NCBI RefSeq assembly: GCF_047663525.1
Contig: NC_092604.1
Coordinates: forward strand, 21,001 to 85,000
Reading direction: 5' to 3'
Source: Anas platyrhynchos
Lineage: Eukaryota > Chordata > Aves > Anseriformes > Anatidae
Length of the DNA: 64,000 nucleotides
In this document: piece after piece, positions 20,961-37,745 of the stretch
Layout: the number at the start of each line of letters is the position of its first letter
Position numbering within the stretch: the stretch's first letter is position 1
Program-made: the position numbers and the translations under genes
The notes under the pieces: model-generated
Told to the model about the DNA's origin: nothing
The model's database searches: none
What the model saw: only the letters and a program-made list of their open reading frames with translations

Positions 20961-21213
20961 CCCGGGGCCTGCTCCTGCGGGGGCTCTCCACAGGCCGCGG
21001 TCTCCTCCAGGCCACAGCCACCTGCTCCACCGGGGGCTCCTCCAGCCACAGGGGAGCTGCAGCGTGGAGATCTGCTCCACGGGGGACCCATGGGCTGCAG
21101 GGGGACAGCCTGCTCCACCAGGGGCCTCTCCCTGCACAGGCCGCAAGGGAACTGCTGCTGTGAGCCTGGAGCACCTCCTGCCTCCTGCTGCACGGCCCTT
21201 GGGGGCTGCACAG
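20961..21213. repeat. Inverted repeat, right arm
   Basis: Partner of 19018-19272. The intervening spacer is about 1.7 kb. Confidence 0.85.
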
Positions 21214-21276
21214 AGCTTTCCCACTCCTCCCTGAGCCAGAGGCTGCTGGGCAGCAACTTTTGTTCCCTTTCTTAGA

Positions 21277-24043
<2,767 letters not shown>

Positions 24044-24402
24044 GCAGCTAAGATAATTAGCATTTGTAGAGGTTGACTTGAGGTTTGAAGTATAAGGCAC
24101 CTATTTTTCTTTAAAAAATCAAAACTCAGATATTTGGAGGGGAAGCATTTCTAGGTCAATGTTTCTAATTCCTTTCTGAAGAATGTCGGGACCAGGATAC
24201 AAGTATAACTGGTCTAAGCTAAATACTGTTTTAGCTATCATCGTTTTTAACCAGTCTCCTAATTTAAATGTTTGTGGATCGTACTATACATGTGCATGTG
24301 AGATCAATTAGCACTGATATTTACTAGATGAATGGAATTCTGTGGCCATCACATCCTTAATCCCCGTGCTTTCATTGTGGGAACCTCCTCCAGAAAGAAA
24401 TG

Positions 24403-24450
24403 GTCTTTTTTTTTTTTGTTTGTTTGTTTGTTTGTTTGTTTGTTTGTTTT
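24403..24450. repeat. Poly-T and GTTT microsatellite
   Basis: A T-run followed by seven GTTT-type tetramers, intronic. Confidence 0.9.
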
Positions 24451-27400
24451 TAGCTATTTAGCAACTGCGGAAATTGTTTGTAATCTCCTTTATTCTAAGG
24501 GGGAGAAAAAAATCACCAAGAGTAGCGTACCTTATACGTACACATCAGTGGGACTTAGTACAGCTTTGTAGGGCCTTGTGCCATCTCCTTAGATCTGTGG
24601 TGGGATGAACTCTAGGAAATAGCTTTCAGTGTGTGCTCTCAAATGAAGAAAGGGTTTTGGCACTGATTTAGAAGCTGTATTCATGTAAGAGAACGAGACA
24701 AAGGCTATTCAGGAAAGTTAACAAACCTCTTTTGTCTTTCAGACCATTTAAATCCTATTTTACAAGATGATACGTTCGACAGTGATGACGATGCATCCTT
24801 GGTTTCTGGAGATGAATTAAAAGAGGGAATGCCTGACGGACCAGAGAAAAAAACGCCTCTGTTTCAGCAGGTAAAGAAAGATAGATCCCTGTTATGTTTA
24901 GATTCTCAGGACTGCTGAGTCTTTGTAAACAGTTCCAGCTGTTAAAAGTGCGAGGGGTGGTAGACGAAGGGGTAACATCAAGTTTGTGTGTTGAAGGGGT
25001 GCTTGGTATTCACAAGGAGAAAGGGTGAAGGGACTCAAGTGGTAATGAAGTTGCTCTGAATGACCAAATTGAAAAGCCCAGGCTTCTCTTCCTAAGCCAA
25101 AGTGATCCGTAGACTACCAGAACACGTTGACTTAATCCATGGCATTCTTTGAAAGACTCAAGACCACATAAATGTCCTGTCTGTCCTTTTAGCTAAAAAT
25201 ACCCCAACTTTATGGGTTTGTGTTGCCACCTTTTGCCCTTCTGTTTTCCAGGATTCTTAAACCAATGGTGAATTATGTAGCAGAAAGAAAACTGAGAAAT
25301 GGCTTGTTAAAACACCTTGAGAAAAATCTGAATGGTGTCTTTATTTGATAAGCCACCAAGTTGTGTTAATCTTGTGGTATTTTAGTATGGAAGTCATGCA
25401 AGCCCACTGTTGGAAAGTTAGATCATGTTGTCACAGCTGGATCAGTTATTTTTCTCAGTTTCTATTGCTGTGCTGTCCAGAAGATTTTCTGTCCTCTAGA
25501 GCAAGGCTAAGTCTCTAGCATCTTTGATTTAAGCCAGCAAAGGTACAGCCTGATTGTAGTGGGGAAACAAATGCTCCTCACAAATTTATTTCCTAGTAGT
25601 AAAGCAAGATTGCAGGGATATTAATTTGCAGTCTTGGTTCAGTAAAGAATAGGAAACACTAGGGAAGAAGATGAAACAATTGGAATGACTGAATAACTTA
25701 ACTGGAAATCTTACATGTATTTAATGTACCGCTACCATTTGGATTATTTGGGGATGGAAAAGTAAGTCTATAGGAAAATTACTTGGAACATCTGTGTGTG
25801 TCTATTCAGCACCTCATTTATAAACTTGTTTTCTTTACTCTTGTTCTAGGAGTGCTTTCTGTGAACCAACATCACGCCGGCCCCGTCTGCTAATAGTAGG
25901 AAAAGAAGGGTACGGCCAGGTTTCTTACGTGGCACCCGTGGTGTTGCACGCTTTGGAGAAGTTTCCCGTTCACACCCTGGACCTTTCTGTTCTGCTTAGA
26001 AACGTTGCACCGCCAGAAGAGATCTGCAGACAGGTACCTTTTTTCTTTTTATTCTCATCGGATTCACTGACTGTATGTAAAGGATCAATCGAGTTGCAAG
26101 TAAGGTGAGCAAAATTCATTGGTAATGGAGGTGGCGTTGTTTTAATGTGCTGGGATGTTTGCTTCTGTCTGAAAATCCCCTTTTCTTTTAGACAAAACCA
26201 CAAACAATCTGGATGTTGTACATGTCCACATTTTCCATACCCAATTTTACAGTGATGATGTTGCTAGCAGCTCAGGAAGCTGGGCGGTGTTGCTAATAAA
26301 CATCTCTTTGTGGAAAGAAATGCTGCTCATCTCCCTGGGATCCAGAAAGTAGTTCTCATTGCCTCCGAAGACTGTGTGCTCCCAGTAGATGGCTCTGTAT
26401 CAGACTGCATGTCGGCTACTTTTTGTAGCCTTCTTCTAAATTGTATTAGTAAGGCAACCAAGGTTTGGGGCTTCTGTTTATTTTGTTTTCACACGGACAT
26501 ACACAACTTGTGCCGTTGCAGTATGTGCAATAAAAGCATTAACATTCACTAAACACTTCATTTGCACGCTGATGTGGTTTTAACTAGAAAAAATAAACAG
26601 ATCTGGTGTTTTTACTTTTAGGCAGGAAATCCATTTTATTGTTTGGCATCACTACCTTTAAATATTTTTACCTTTAGTGGGAACATTTGAGAGCCATACA
26701 AGTAAGGACAGACATGTTACACGACTGAATACTGATGTGTCCCATAAGAGGGACATTTCCTTTCTTTGTTATGCGATGATTGTGGCTGTGGCCATATAGC
26801 TACGGTGTCTAGCCACTGCCTGAATATATCCTTCCCATCTTCTGACTAGAGTTCTTCGAATACTGGTAATCTGAAAGGGTGCACAGAGAAATTCCTTATG
26901 TGAAAGGATGCTTGCCACTCTGTTCACATAGTTTCTTTTCATGGGGCAGTCAGGTGGCTATGTAGCTATGTATTAACAGGTTATTCTACGTGTTTTAGTT
27001 TTCTTACCCAAGCTTTCCTTTTCACTAGCTGATCCGAAATGCTCAGAAGACAGCACCAAGCATAATTTATGTCCCAGATATCCATTTATGGTGGGACAAC
27101 GTTGGACCTGCCTTGAAACTTACTTTTCTAACTCTAACTCTTCCAGCATTTTCGCCAGTTTTGCTGCTTGCTACGTCTGATGTACGTCACTCAGATTTCC
27201 CAGAAGAGGTATTTGTCAATACTTTTCTTACTATTTCTTCAGTGTCTTGTAATTTATGAATGCTTTCAGCATCAAAATGCTGCGCTTTCTTAAATACCTA
27301 CTGTTATTACTCAGGCACCCTAACAAATCACTTAAAATTTGCTTAGAGAAAAAGAATACTGTGAAAGCATCTGCTTAAGGTTTTTTCTGAGTCAAGCAAG

Positions 27401-30400
27401 TGACTTTCACCCCCTTCTCATGCATGCAAATAATAAATTAATACAATAATTCCGGTGGCTACAAAGTGGTTCAGTCAAGAATATGCAGTGCTTGAAATGA
27501 CAAGAAGATGTTTTTACTGAAGAGATTTCTTCTGACAGTCTGCCATTCCATGCTATGTTGGGTAAACTGCTAATAATGAATTTAGTAGAGAATTGAAACA
27601 CTTTGATTAAAAAAAAAAAAAAAAATCAGTTTCTTTCTTCATATAGGCCAAAGCTTTCCAAGCTGGAAAGCTGAGTTCCAATTTCTGCTCAAGTAACTTT
27701 GGAATGGAATTCTAGTTGTATTCCTAAATAAACTGTAGTAAAAGTACATGCAGAACTTCATTGACTTCTGAGAGTTTACATTAAGGGAAGGTGCCCAAAA
27801 GAGGAACACGCTGTTCTCATTCCGATTATTTTGTCTCAGTTACTGGGGGAAGAGAACAGGTCTTACCTAGATGTGTTTATTATCAACTGCTTTGAAAGTG
27901 CTTGAGTTCCCACAGAAGTTTTTGTACAGGTTCTAAATTCCTTCTAAAATAAGTAGTGAAATTCCTTACCTACCTTTTAATACTAGAAATTGAAAATGGA
28001 GGAAGATGTAGAGGTACTAGCTACTTCAGACACCTTTTGGTAGAGAAATAAAAACTCAGCAAAAAGCCCTCACTTGTCTGCTGAAGCCTTTCTGTTCCCT
28101 CTATAGCCATAAAGGTTCTAAGTAAAGGATGCAGCAGGGCCAGTAAATACAAAGGAAGCGATGTTGGATGTGGTGAAAGCCATTACTTTATCAGTGTAGC
28201 GTACAATCCCTTCACCAAGATTTAATTCTACAGGTGATTCTTAAAGGTGATATTTGAATTTGCCATGCCAGCCTGTGAAAATGTAGCCATTTAAGGCCAG
28301 GAAGATAACTTTTTTCAGTTTGTGTTCTTCAGGTTATTATTCATTTTAAAAGGTACTCATCTTTTTGGAATAGAAGATGAGTTTTTGTGGCCTTAAATCT
28401 GAAATGTCTTTCCTCCTTCTGCTTTAGATCCAAAAATTATTTAATAAGGAATTTGGAGAAGTGTGCAATATTGAGTTGCCTGGTAGGGCAGAGAGAGCAG
28501 CTTTTTTTGAGGACCTAATTCTAAATCAAGTGGCTAAGCCTCCTGTAAAGAAAACAGGTGAGGAGGATATAAGAAGTACATCTAAAACTTTCCTATCGAA
28601 GTTATTAGCTTTTTGGGATTTGCTTTGGTGGCCATTTTCTGTCAGTAATTTTGTCATATGCTTGTATTTGAGTACTGTAAATTGGCTAATTTTTCCTGAT
28701 TAATTGAAGTTGATCGGACATTGGAAATCCTGCCTGTAGCACCACCAGCTGAGCCTCAGAAGCCACAAGAGGAAGAAGTAGGGATGCTGGAGGAGGAAGA
28801 GGAGGATACCTTGCGTGAACTTAGAATTTTCTTGAGGGACGTTACTCACAGACTTGCCACTGACAGACGTTTCAGGGAATTTGCAAAGCCCGTTGACCCA
28901 CAGAAGGTAAACTAGTGCTGATCTGTGTGTGTCTGTAACTTCTCAGCGTTCGTATTTCTCAGCGTTTTGGGGAAGGTTCAACTTTGTTTTTAGGGCTGCA
29001 CTATTAGGATTTTGCAAGAAGCAGAGGCAGTGCTTTTACTTCTGCTGACTCTCAGATGTCTCTTATCGGATTATTCGCTGAAAGCCCTGGTTTCATTCTA
29101 AGAAGCCAGTCCAAATGCCAACACAGTCTGTTCGTGAAAAGGCTTTGATATGTAGGCATGTCACAGCACTGAAAAGCACAGAGATCTTTCCTTATAATTA
29201 CAAACAGTACTTACAGGACTACTTTAATGAAGTCTAAAGCCCTTTATTGGACTGTCAGTTCCTGTGGGAACAGGAATAGGAGCAGCAGTTTGTAAAAATA
29301 AGTTTTGAGATCCTGTTCTCTGTTTCATCTGGAACTCCTCAAGAGGAATCAACCATAAGTGCAGTGTGTTTTCTTTTTCCTCCAATAGGCTGCTTAGATC
29401 CCTTTTTCTCCTTAATTGATTAGATAAGCCTAAACTAGGGGCGTATATTTCAAAGACAGGTGTAACTTGACTATACCTGCGGATCAGCAAAGGCCTCTTC
29501 ACGTGGGCATCCACTGGCTTTTCTTCCCCTTTTCTCCTAGGTTCTTGAGCTGTGAAAAATCTAGACAGATACGTATGTCTTCATCTGAACTAGTCATTAG
29601 GCTCCTCTTATGGTCTGAGGGAAGAAATCAGCACCTCTGGGCCCAGTTATCTCATTCTAAAGTAGATGCCTGCAATAGGTACTTCACAGGTGCAATTCAT
29701 GCACCTTTTCCTCAATGTCGACAGCAAAAAGAATGTTGGATGGCTTACTCAGCTTTCACTGTTGTGATTTTCTGAAGCAAAGTGAAATGAATCTCCCACC
29801 CTCAGTGTTTCTTCTGTACCATGCACGTGCTTCTGACCTCCCTACTTCTTGTTGTCCTCTCCTAGCAGCTCTAATGCCAGTTGAAAGAGCCCTTCCATTT
29901 TTGAGAAGCAAACTGGTTAATTTCAGCATCTTCTGATGCATCGCAAATGTTCAGGGTTTTTAGGAAGTCGTTTATTTAAAGTTTTCAGAGTAATTTTGGT
30001 AGACAGTGTGCAAGGTTAAGAAAACCTCTGAATGCTTGTATTTGATCTGCAGGTACCTGACTATGCCACAAGGATTAAAGAGCCGATGGATCTTTCAACA
30101 GTTCTGACTCAAACTGACTCGTGCCAGTACCCCGCTGCAGGAGACTATCTGAAGGACATCGATCTAATCTGTAACAATGCCTTAGAGTACTACCCAGATC
30201 AAAGATCTACAAGTGAGGATGTGCTTTTTAGCCCTAGTTTAAAAAATCTGTCAAACGTATAGATGGATAAATGCTGTGTGCGGACAATAGACTTTGGATG
30301 GATTCGATGATTTTGGACATCCACAGAGAACATCTCTTACCACATTGTAAATATTTTATCATTTTGCTACTTGGGCATGGAATTGTGATATAAATGTTCC

Positions 30401-33400
30401 CAAGGAACTAGTGCTTTTGTTTTAATTAACTTCTATGTTGATATGCTGAAAATATTCACTGAGATAACCTTTCGGAACCAACCTATGAAGAAAGCAATTT
30501 TTTTCTGTGATCAAAACAGTTTCATTGGTTGGTAGACAACATTCAGTTAAAGTCTGTAAAATTTCAGATTGTCACAGAGCCTATGTTTTGCAAGACACTG
30601 CATATTCAATGGTGAGGAACAAAATGGATACAGAGTTTGGACGACTTTGTGAACAAATTAAAGAATCTCGTGAGAAAAGAGGTACGTGCTTTAACGCTAA
30701 GGATTTTAAGACTTGTCTCTGCATTTGTAACTGAAAATGCACAACGAAGATCTTTGGTATCTATTCTTTAATGCAAGGTCGCACCTCTCCAGCATGTGCT
30801 CCATGTGACAACTCCAAGTCACCACAGCAGAACCCTGCTACTGAAGACGACAAACCAGATGAAGAGAGTAATGAAAATGAGGCGATGACAGCGGCACCTG
30901 TAGATGCCAGTACACCCATTTCTAATGGTAAGTTGCATTTTATTCAGCTGCTCTTGTCATTCATACCTTCTCTGTTCTTGAGATGCAACAGGTGTCTCTG
31001 ATGCCTGGCTCTTTATGCCAGAGGTATTTTGTTTTCAAATTTACTTCAAAATGTGAGAGAGAAATCCAGAGGTCATCCATTCAATATAGTTATGAATTAA
31101 AGTTCAAAGAAAGTTGGTTTACAATATAAAAAACAAAAAACAAAAACAAAATAAAACAAAACAAACAAACAAAAACTTTGACGACCCAATTGCCATTTAG
31201 TCGCCCCTAAATTGCTAATTCTTGAGGTAAAAAATGTTGTGGATGGCAGTTTCTGAATACTTAACTAGTTTTTAATTATGCAAAATGGTATTTTTACCCC
31301 CACTCCACCCCTCCCTTCCCCAAATGCTAAAATCTTAGCTACCTCATACTGTGATTTCCAGTTGAAGGAGGGAAGTCTAACTAGTGAGAGTGGGAATTTT
31401 GCCATGGACTCCACCCATATCCTTTTGCAATACTATATGAATACTACGAATGTTGGGCAAAACCACAAAGTTTGTTTTTTCACAAAAGGTTTACCGAATC
31501 AGGAAGCATACGAGGTATAAGTCTTCACGTTTTTTCTCCTTTGAATATTCCCTTAAAATTGTCTCATTAATTAATCTCTTCCAAACATGTATTCAGCTTT
31601 TGAAGTCTTCAGCTTGATACCAGACTCGAAGGAGAGCTTATTTCCAGAGGCTTTTATGATGTTCATCTGTATTAGTTCATGCAGTAAGACAGTGACTTTA
31701 TCAAATAACCTCACGTTGTATTAATACTGCCAATCCAAAGTAAGAATCCTCAGCATGTAAAATCCTGAAAGTGACTGTTTAGTGAATGAAATTCCATAGC
31801 AGTGTGTGTGGTTTGTTTGCTTGTTTTTAATCTTAATAGCAAACTGACCCCATTAACTTTCAACTCTTTTCTCAGCATATGTAGGCAGTGGTAGCTCAGT
31901 TCCTTTGTTTTCCTTGTCAGTCAAGTAAGATGAAGATAATGGATTTTGAAGAAAGAATTCTTTTGGTTATGTTTTGGATTACTTTTTTATGCTGTCTCTT
32001 TGTAGGTGCGTCAGAAAGAAAGTGCAGAAGGAACAACTGTGCGCATGCTGCAGCAAAGCGAAGAAGGAGTTCTCAATTCGATACAGAGAACAGAGTACCA
32101 ACAGATGACCAAAACGATAGTGATGAAGAAGAGTTTGTGGACAAACATGTTTCTGACGTATGTCAAGTAAAACTTAACACTGAAAAGGAAAGTGCTAAGC
32201 TTTGTGGATATTCCCCACCAAGATGGGGAACTATAACTAATGAAAATCCAAGTTCAAATGGTAAGGGAGAAGTCCAACGGATCCTTTAGCACCTTATTCT
32301 TGCTGAGGAGGATTGCACTATTTATTAGCTTTAGCCTTCAATTTCACTCTATTTTTTCTGTTACAGCTCTCAAAAGTCACCACACAGTTTATTCCGTAAT
32401 GATGTTGCTCCTCTAATTGTGCAAGCCAAGCCCGCATGTTTCTGTAGGTGCTGTTTTTTTGATTCTGAAGTCTGTTTTTTTCTAATGGTACCTAACTGAA
32501 AGCCAGCAGTCACTGACATTCTTTTATTGTACGAGGTGCTTTCCAATAACGAGCAGCTTAGGTGAAAAAGCTGCACTTCAAGATGCATGGATCCAGAGTA
32601 ACATGTGGAATAGGAGACTTAAGCCCTAATGTTGTACTCTAAGATGTGTTCCCTAACCTGAATTGGCAACATGACTATTTTTTTCCACTATTAAGCTTTT
32701 CATTAGTGCTTTTGGTTTGTTTGTGGGTATTTTTGTTTGCTTTTTTTGTCTTAGTTTCTAATTTTTGTGGAGCAGTGACTTTAGCTGGAAAGAAGGGAGA
32801 AGCCAAGTATTTCTCAGTGAAGACGATAACAATTCTGTCTCTGTATTTGTAGAAAGAGACTGTTTGGCAGGTACAGGATACTTCACTGAGACTGTATTCT
32901 AGATAAACAGAAAACCTGACTGAAGAAATCTGTGTCCTTCCAGATTCCTGGGCATTTCAAGCGGTGTGAACGTTCTTGGGAAGAAGACCAACAACAGATA
33001 AGTGATGAGAACACTGTACAAGTCCCTACGGAGACAGACTATATAGTTATTGTGGATCGCTATGAGCTCAAAGTATGTCTAATTTCAGCTTTTTTTTAAT
33101 GCTCAAATAGGACATATTCCTGCGTCATGTAAAATTGCAAATTAAGCCCATTGTTAACCAATGCCAATTAAAACAATTAATTGGAAGGACATACAGATAG
33201 TGAAATAATTCAGCCTTTAATGCACTGTGACTGTTTAGTTTCCACACCTCATGGAGATTTCTGTAGGCTACCATTTGCTTCTGGTTATCTGTAGTTTAGG
33301 AGACAGATTCTTTGCCTAATTTTTAAGACAAAAGGCCTTGCTGAATTTTAAAATACCACACTGACAACCTGCTAGTACTATTATGGATATCATTTTAATG

Positions 33401-33607
33401 ATTCATAATTCTTATGATGGGTTTGAGGGCTTTTATTTGGGGATTTTTTTTCATGCTTTGATGTACTAAGAACCTGAAAAGGATCTTTATTTCTTGCAGT
33501 GATGATATTAAACCTGAAGTTAGCAGGTTGACGTAAACTAGCTAGCCATGGAGAAGTGACTACTTTTCTGAAATTCCTTGAAAGTGCAGTATTAGAATTT
33601 CTTATAT

Positions 33608-33656
<49 letters not shown>
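33608..33656. repeat. TG/TA dinucleotide microsatellite
   Basis: gtgtgtgtgt followed by about 18 TA dinucleotides, in an intron of the ATAD2-like locus. Confidence 0.95.
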
Positions 33657-33658
<2 letters not shown>

Positions 33659-34628
33659 GAAGGAGGCAGAGTTTGCTGATAAGATGATAAGCAGCATTAT
33701 TTCCAGGGGGGCAGTAGTATTTCCATTTGGTATGGCTGCTCCCTAAAGCTACATGCTTGCAGGCTCACACAGGTAATGGACAGCTGTGGCAGTGGAAGAA
33801 GGTGCTGCCACTAGCTTGTCACTGTTGCTGTGCCAGAGATTATCATCTCTGCATCTTTGGTAATAGAAATGACTGTGTGAGAGAGAGGTGATTGCTACAA
33901 GCAGTCGCTTTGCTATTTACCCACCCCTGAATTTAAAGGTAGGATTGAGCAAACTAATCCACCTTTGCTCTGGGCGTTTGAGCAATCTGTTCTGCCAGCA
34001 GAGTTGTAGGCATGGCACACGTGGGTAAAGGTAATCACCTAAGGGTGCTTCCTTTTCCAGCTGGCACAGCTGTATCTACAAGATCTGCAGCCTTTTTACA
34101 GTGCCCCACGCTGCTGCAATGCTTCTCTAATGAAATGCAACAGTGGCTTTGCTGTGGCAGCAGCTGTCCTACAAAGAGGATCGTGTCATTCCCTGCTGCT
34201 TTGGGAGCAGTCGACTTACAATTACAACCACTGATGTGATAGATTGGTTAGTAGTAAAAGATTGTCCGAAATTTCAGCCTTTCCTTTCTCTGAAATATGA
34301 AAAATTAACTCATTTTCCCTGCTGAAATCTCATGGGATATTTAATCTGTTCTCTGAAGTGTCACATTTTATTTAATAGCGTAAGAAAAAGTAGGCTCTCA
34401 CTTGTATTGTTACTGTTCAACCTCCGAAAACATATAGAGCGTATTCAAAGGATCTGGTACTATTCTAAAGTTGTTGTTTTGCTCCATTGTTGTCTTCAGA
34501 AATTGTTATGCTTTGTCACTGAGATAACGAAGGGATTTGACATTTATCACCTGGAAAAAGTATATGGCGTCATTAATCAGTGTATTTACAACCAGAGAGA
34601 AGACTACGACAAAACCGATTTGGTGAAG

Positions 34629-36039
34629 GTAATTTTTGTTTTGAATTCTAGCACTTTCTGTCACTGTTACACAGTATTTGTGTGTTCTGGGGTATCGTGG
34701 TTGTTTAGCATTGCTCTTCACTGCTTAGCTGTCTGTGCACAGACAACAACAGTACGACTTCTCCCTTTCAGTCTGGAAGACGTTTATCCACCTTGCAAAA
34801 CAATTGTTATATTTGGCATAACTGTTGGCAGTTTCTGCAGGAAAAAGCTTGAACTTGAAGACAATGGGTCCACCCACACAGCCCTTTCAAAGCAGTTAAC
34901 CTTAGTCTGTCAGTAGTTTTCCTTGGGAACCATTTTGGGAGCGGGAGGACTACGAAGGGAAGGTGCTTTTCTAAGTCTTTCACTCGCTCTCTCCCTCTAC
35001 AGCCAGTCATGCACGGTGATAGCAGTTGTTCCATCCTTGGAGAGAAATTTAAGTATATAACAAGAGTTTGAGACTTCTCTCTAGTCACACTCTAATCTCT
35101 TTTTAACTAATGCGCTTGAGCATCTGTAATTGGGGAGATTTCTGCCTGTGCCAGTTTTACACTGAGTCAAATTCTCTGGTCTCTTCCTGTAAAAGATGAT
35201 TTCGGAGTTGTCCGAACTCCTCAGAAATCTGTGTGAGGCGTCCATGGTCCAAGTCAGGTGTTCCCAGTATACGCTTGGATATTCACTCTTCACATTGAAG
35301 ATCCTTGAACCCATTTATCTTAGAGTTGCTTGTGCTTGAGAACAGATGAAATTTGTTGTGCCGATCAGTCTGCCTTGAAAAGAGAGTGCCTCTTTTTTTT
35401 AGGCACTGGTCATCTCGATCTCTTCTTCCACATCTGATAAAGAGTTAGAACGGACACTCTGTTCTGCCTGTGAGAGGATTATTTAGATTCAGGGAGGCCG
35501 CTCCTGAAAAAAAAAATGAGATCTTTTAGCTCGAGAAGGGATTTATTTATGTTATCTCATGGCCTGTGAACTTTTGTAACTTAACATTTAATTTAAGTGT
35601 TAAAAGTTAAGTAGCTTTCTTGGTTTTCTATTTCTTCCTTTAGCTTAGGCAAACAAATCTCTCCTATTCAGAGTGCACTGTACAAGTTAGTCAGGAGCGT
35701 GCTCTACTGTATGGAGAGAGAGAGAACTTAAGGAGTAATTATTCAAAGTCCAGAAATTAACTTGAGCTTGTTGTGGCTTCTCAGCAACTGTTTCTTCCTT
35801 CTAATTGTTGTGAAACCACTGCTGAGAGAGATCCATATAGTTTATATCCTCCTCTCTATTTTGGATGTGTAAGGATGCCTCTGAAGCTAGAAGGGGTAAT
35901 AGGCCGTTGTGATGGTGGTAGCACACTGTTTGCTAAATATTACTAACCATGTATTACAAATTATTTATTTTTATAGTAATAGAAAGTGTTCTTAAGCTTT
36001 CATTTGTGCTTACTGCTATTTTAGTAATAGGTAGTAATG
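34629..36039. other. 3' flank of ATAD2-like locus, no clear gene
   Basis: A possible terminal exon begins after ttttttttag at 35402 (reads ALVISISSSTSDKELERTL and stops soon after), but it does not match the ATAD2 C-terminus I expect. Nothing else is recognised. Confidence 0.35.
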
Positions 36040-36113
36040 GTAATAGAAGGATGGTTGGACTAGATGATCTTGTGGGTCCTTTCCAACCTTGTGTTTCTAT
36101 GATTCTTTCATGA
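36040..36113 (+). mobile_element. CR1 3' tail, sense orientation
   Basis: ggttggactagatgatcttg, gggtcctttccaacc and tctatgattct are the canonical CR1 3' end. It abuts an antisense CR1 body at 36114. Confidence 0.88.
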
Positions 36114-36995
36114 GGAAGCTGTAGACCGCGATGAGGTCTCCCCTCAGCCTGCTCCTTTCCAGGCCGCACGGGCCCAGTGCCCTCAGCCGCTCCTCATATG
36201 TCTTCCCCTCAAGGCCCTTCACCATCTTCGTAGCTCTTCTCTGGACACTCTCCAACAGTTTAATGTTCTTTTTGTACTGTGGTGCCCAGAACTGCACACA
36301 GTGCTCGAGGTGAGGCCGCACAGCGCGGAGCAGTGCAGGACAATCACCTCCCTCAACCGATTAGCAGTGCTGTGCTTGATGCACCCCAGGGTATGGTTGG
36401 CCCTCCTGGCTGCCAGGGCACACTGCTGGCTCATACTCAACTTGCTGTCAACCACGACCCCCCTAGATCCGTCTCTGCAGAGCTGCTCTCCAGCATCTCA
36501 TCGCCCAGTCTGTACATATAACCAGGGTTGCCCCGTCCCCGGTGCAGGACCCGACACTTGCTCTTGTAAAACTTCATGCGGTTGGTGATCGCCCAGCTCT
36601 CCAATCTGTCCAGATCTCTCTGCAAGGCCTTTCCACCCTCAACAGTCAACAACTTCAAGTTTAGTGTCATCAGCAAATTTGCTCAAAACACCTTCTAGTC
36701 CTACATCCAAATTGTTTATAAAAGCATTGAAAAGAACTGGCCCTAAAACGGAGCCCTGGGGGACCCCACTGGTGACCAGCCACCAGCCTGATGTAGCCCC
36801 ATTTACCATAACCCTCTGAGCCCTACCCGTCAGACATTGCTCACCCATCGTATGATGTTTTTTATCTATGCTTGACATTTTTAATGGGATTGTGTATATG
36901 GTTTGCTTTTCTTGTTCTCTAAAATGACTTTTTGAGAAATCCTTTATATAATGAACATGAAGTTGAGGAATCACAGACAAGACAGGTGACAAGAA
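36114..36995 (-). mobile_element. CR1 LINE, antisense, reverse-transcriptase C-terminal part
   Basis: Read on the minus strand, it encodes the RT block [14 protein letters not shown] followed by [11 protein letters not shown] (the FADD catalytic motif of non-LTR reverse transcriptases, near 36665-36690). Further on is [19 protein letters not shown] and finally [12 protein letters not shown]. Frameshifts break it into several open frames. The 5' part is missing. Confidence 0.93.
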
Positions 36996-37228
36996 CTTCT
37001 GAGGTGCTCAAAAGAGTACACCATAAAAATATCCATTTCTGCTTCCTAGCTTTTTTCCTAATCTGTTGTAAGTGCATTGTCATCTTTCTCCCGTGACTGC
37101 ATTCTACAGGGCTGAGTTTTTGGGATACTAGCTAGCACTCCTGAGCACATTACTTCAGGTTTCTAGGCCAGTCTAATAAGCGTCTTCCACCACTGTGGCA
37201 CCAGTATGAATATGAACCAGTCCTTTTT

Positions 37229-37745
37229 GTTAGAATTGTAGGGGTTGGAAGGGACCTCCAGAGATCATCGGGTCCAACTCCCCTGCCAAAGCAGGTTCCT
37301 TAGAGCAGGTTGCGCAGGTAGGCATCCAGATGGGCCTTGAATATCTCCAGAGAAGGAGACTCCACAACCTCCCTGGGCTGCCTGTCCCAGTGCTCCGTCA
37401 CCCTCACCGTGAAGAAGTTCTTTCACATGTTGGTGCGGAGCTTCCTGGGCTCCATTTTGTGGCCATTGCCCCTTGTCCTGTCCCCACAAACCACTGAAAA
37501 GAGGTTGGCCAAATCCCTCTGTCCACCACATCTCAGATATTTATACACATTGAGGAGATCCCCTCTCAGTCTTTTCTCCAGGCTGAACAGCCCCGGGTCT
37601 CTCAGCCTTTCCTCACAGGGGAGATGCTCCAGGCCCCATTATCGTCTTTGTTGCCCTCCGCTGGACTCTTTCCAGGAGACCCCTGTCTTTTTTGTACTGG
37701 GGAGCCCAGAACTGCTGGACACAGTGCTCCAAGTCTAACTTTTCT
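37229..37745 (-). mobile_element. CR1 LINE, antisense, 3' part of another subfamily
   Basis: The plus strand reads aggggttggaagggacctcc, ccctgccaaagcaggttcct, ctgggctgcctgtcccagtg and gtgaagaagttctttcacat, then ends near ggagcccagaactgctggac. It is more diverged from the copy at 36114 than two copies of one subfamily would be. Confidence 0.9.

Noticed and set aside
34332-34916. 194-codon frame spanning 34332-34916
   Set aside because: Only 34500-34628 matches ATAD2 and it is bounded by splice sites; the remainder is open intron.
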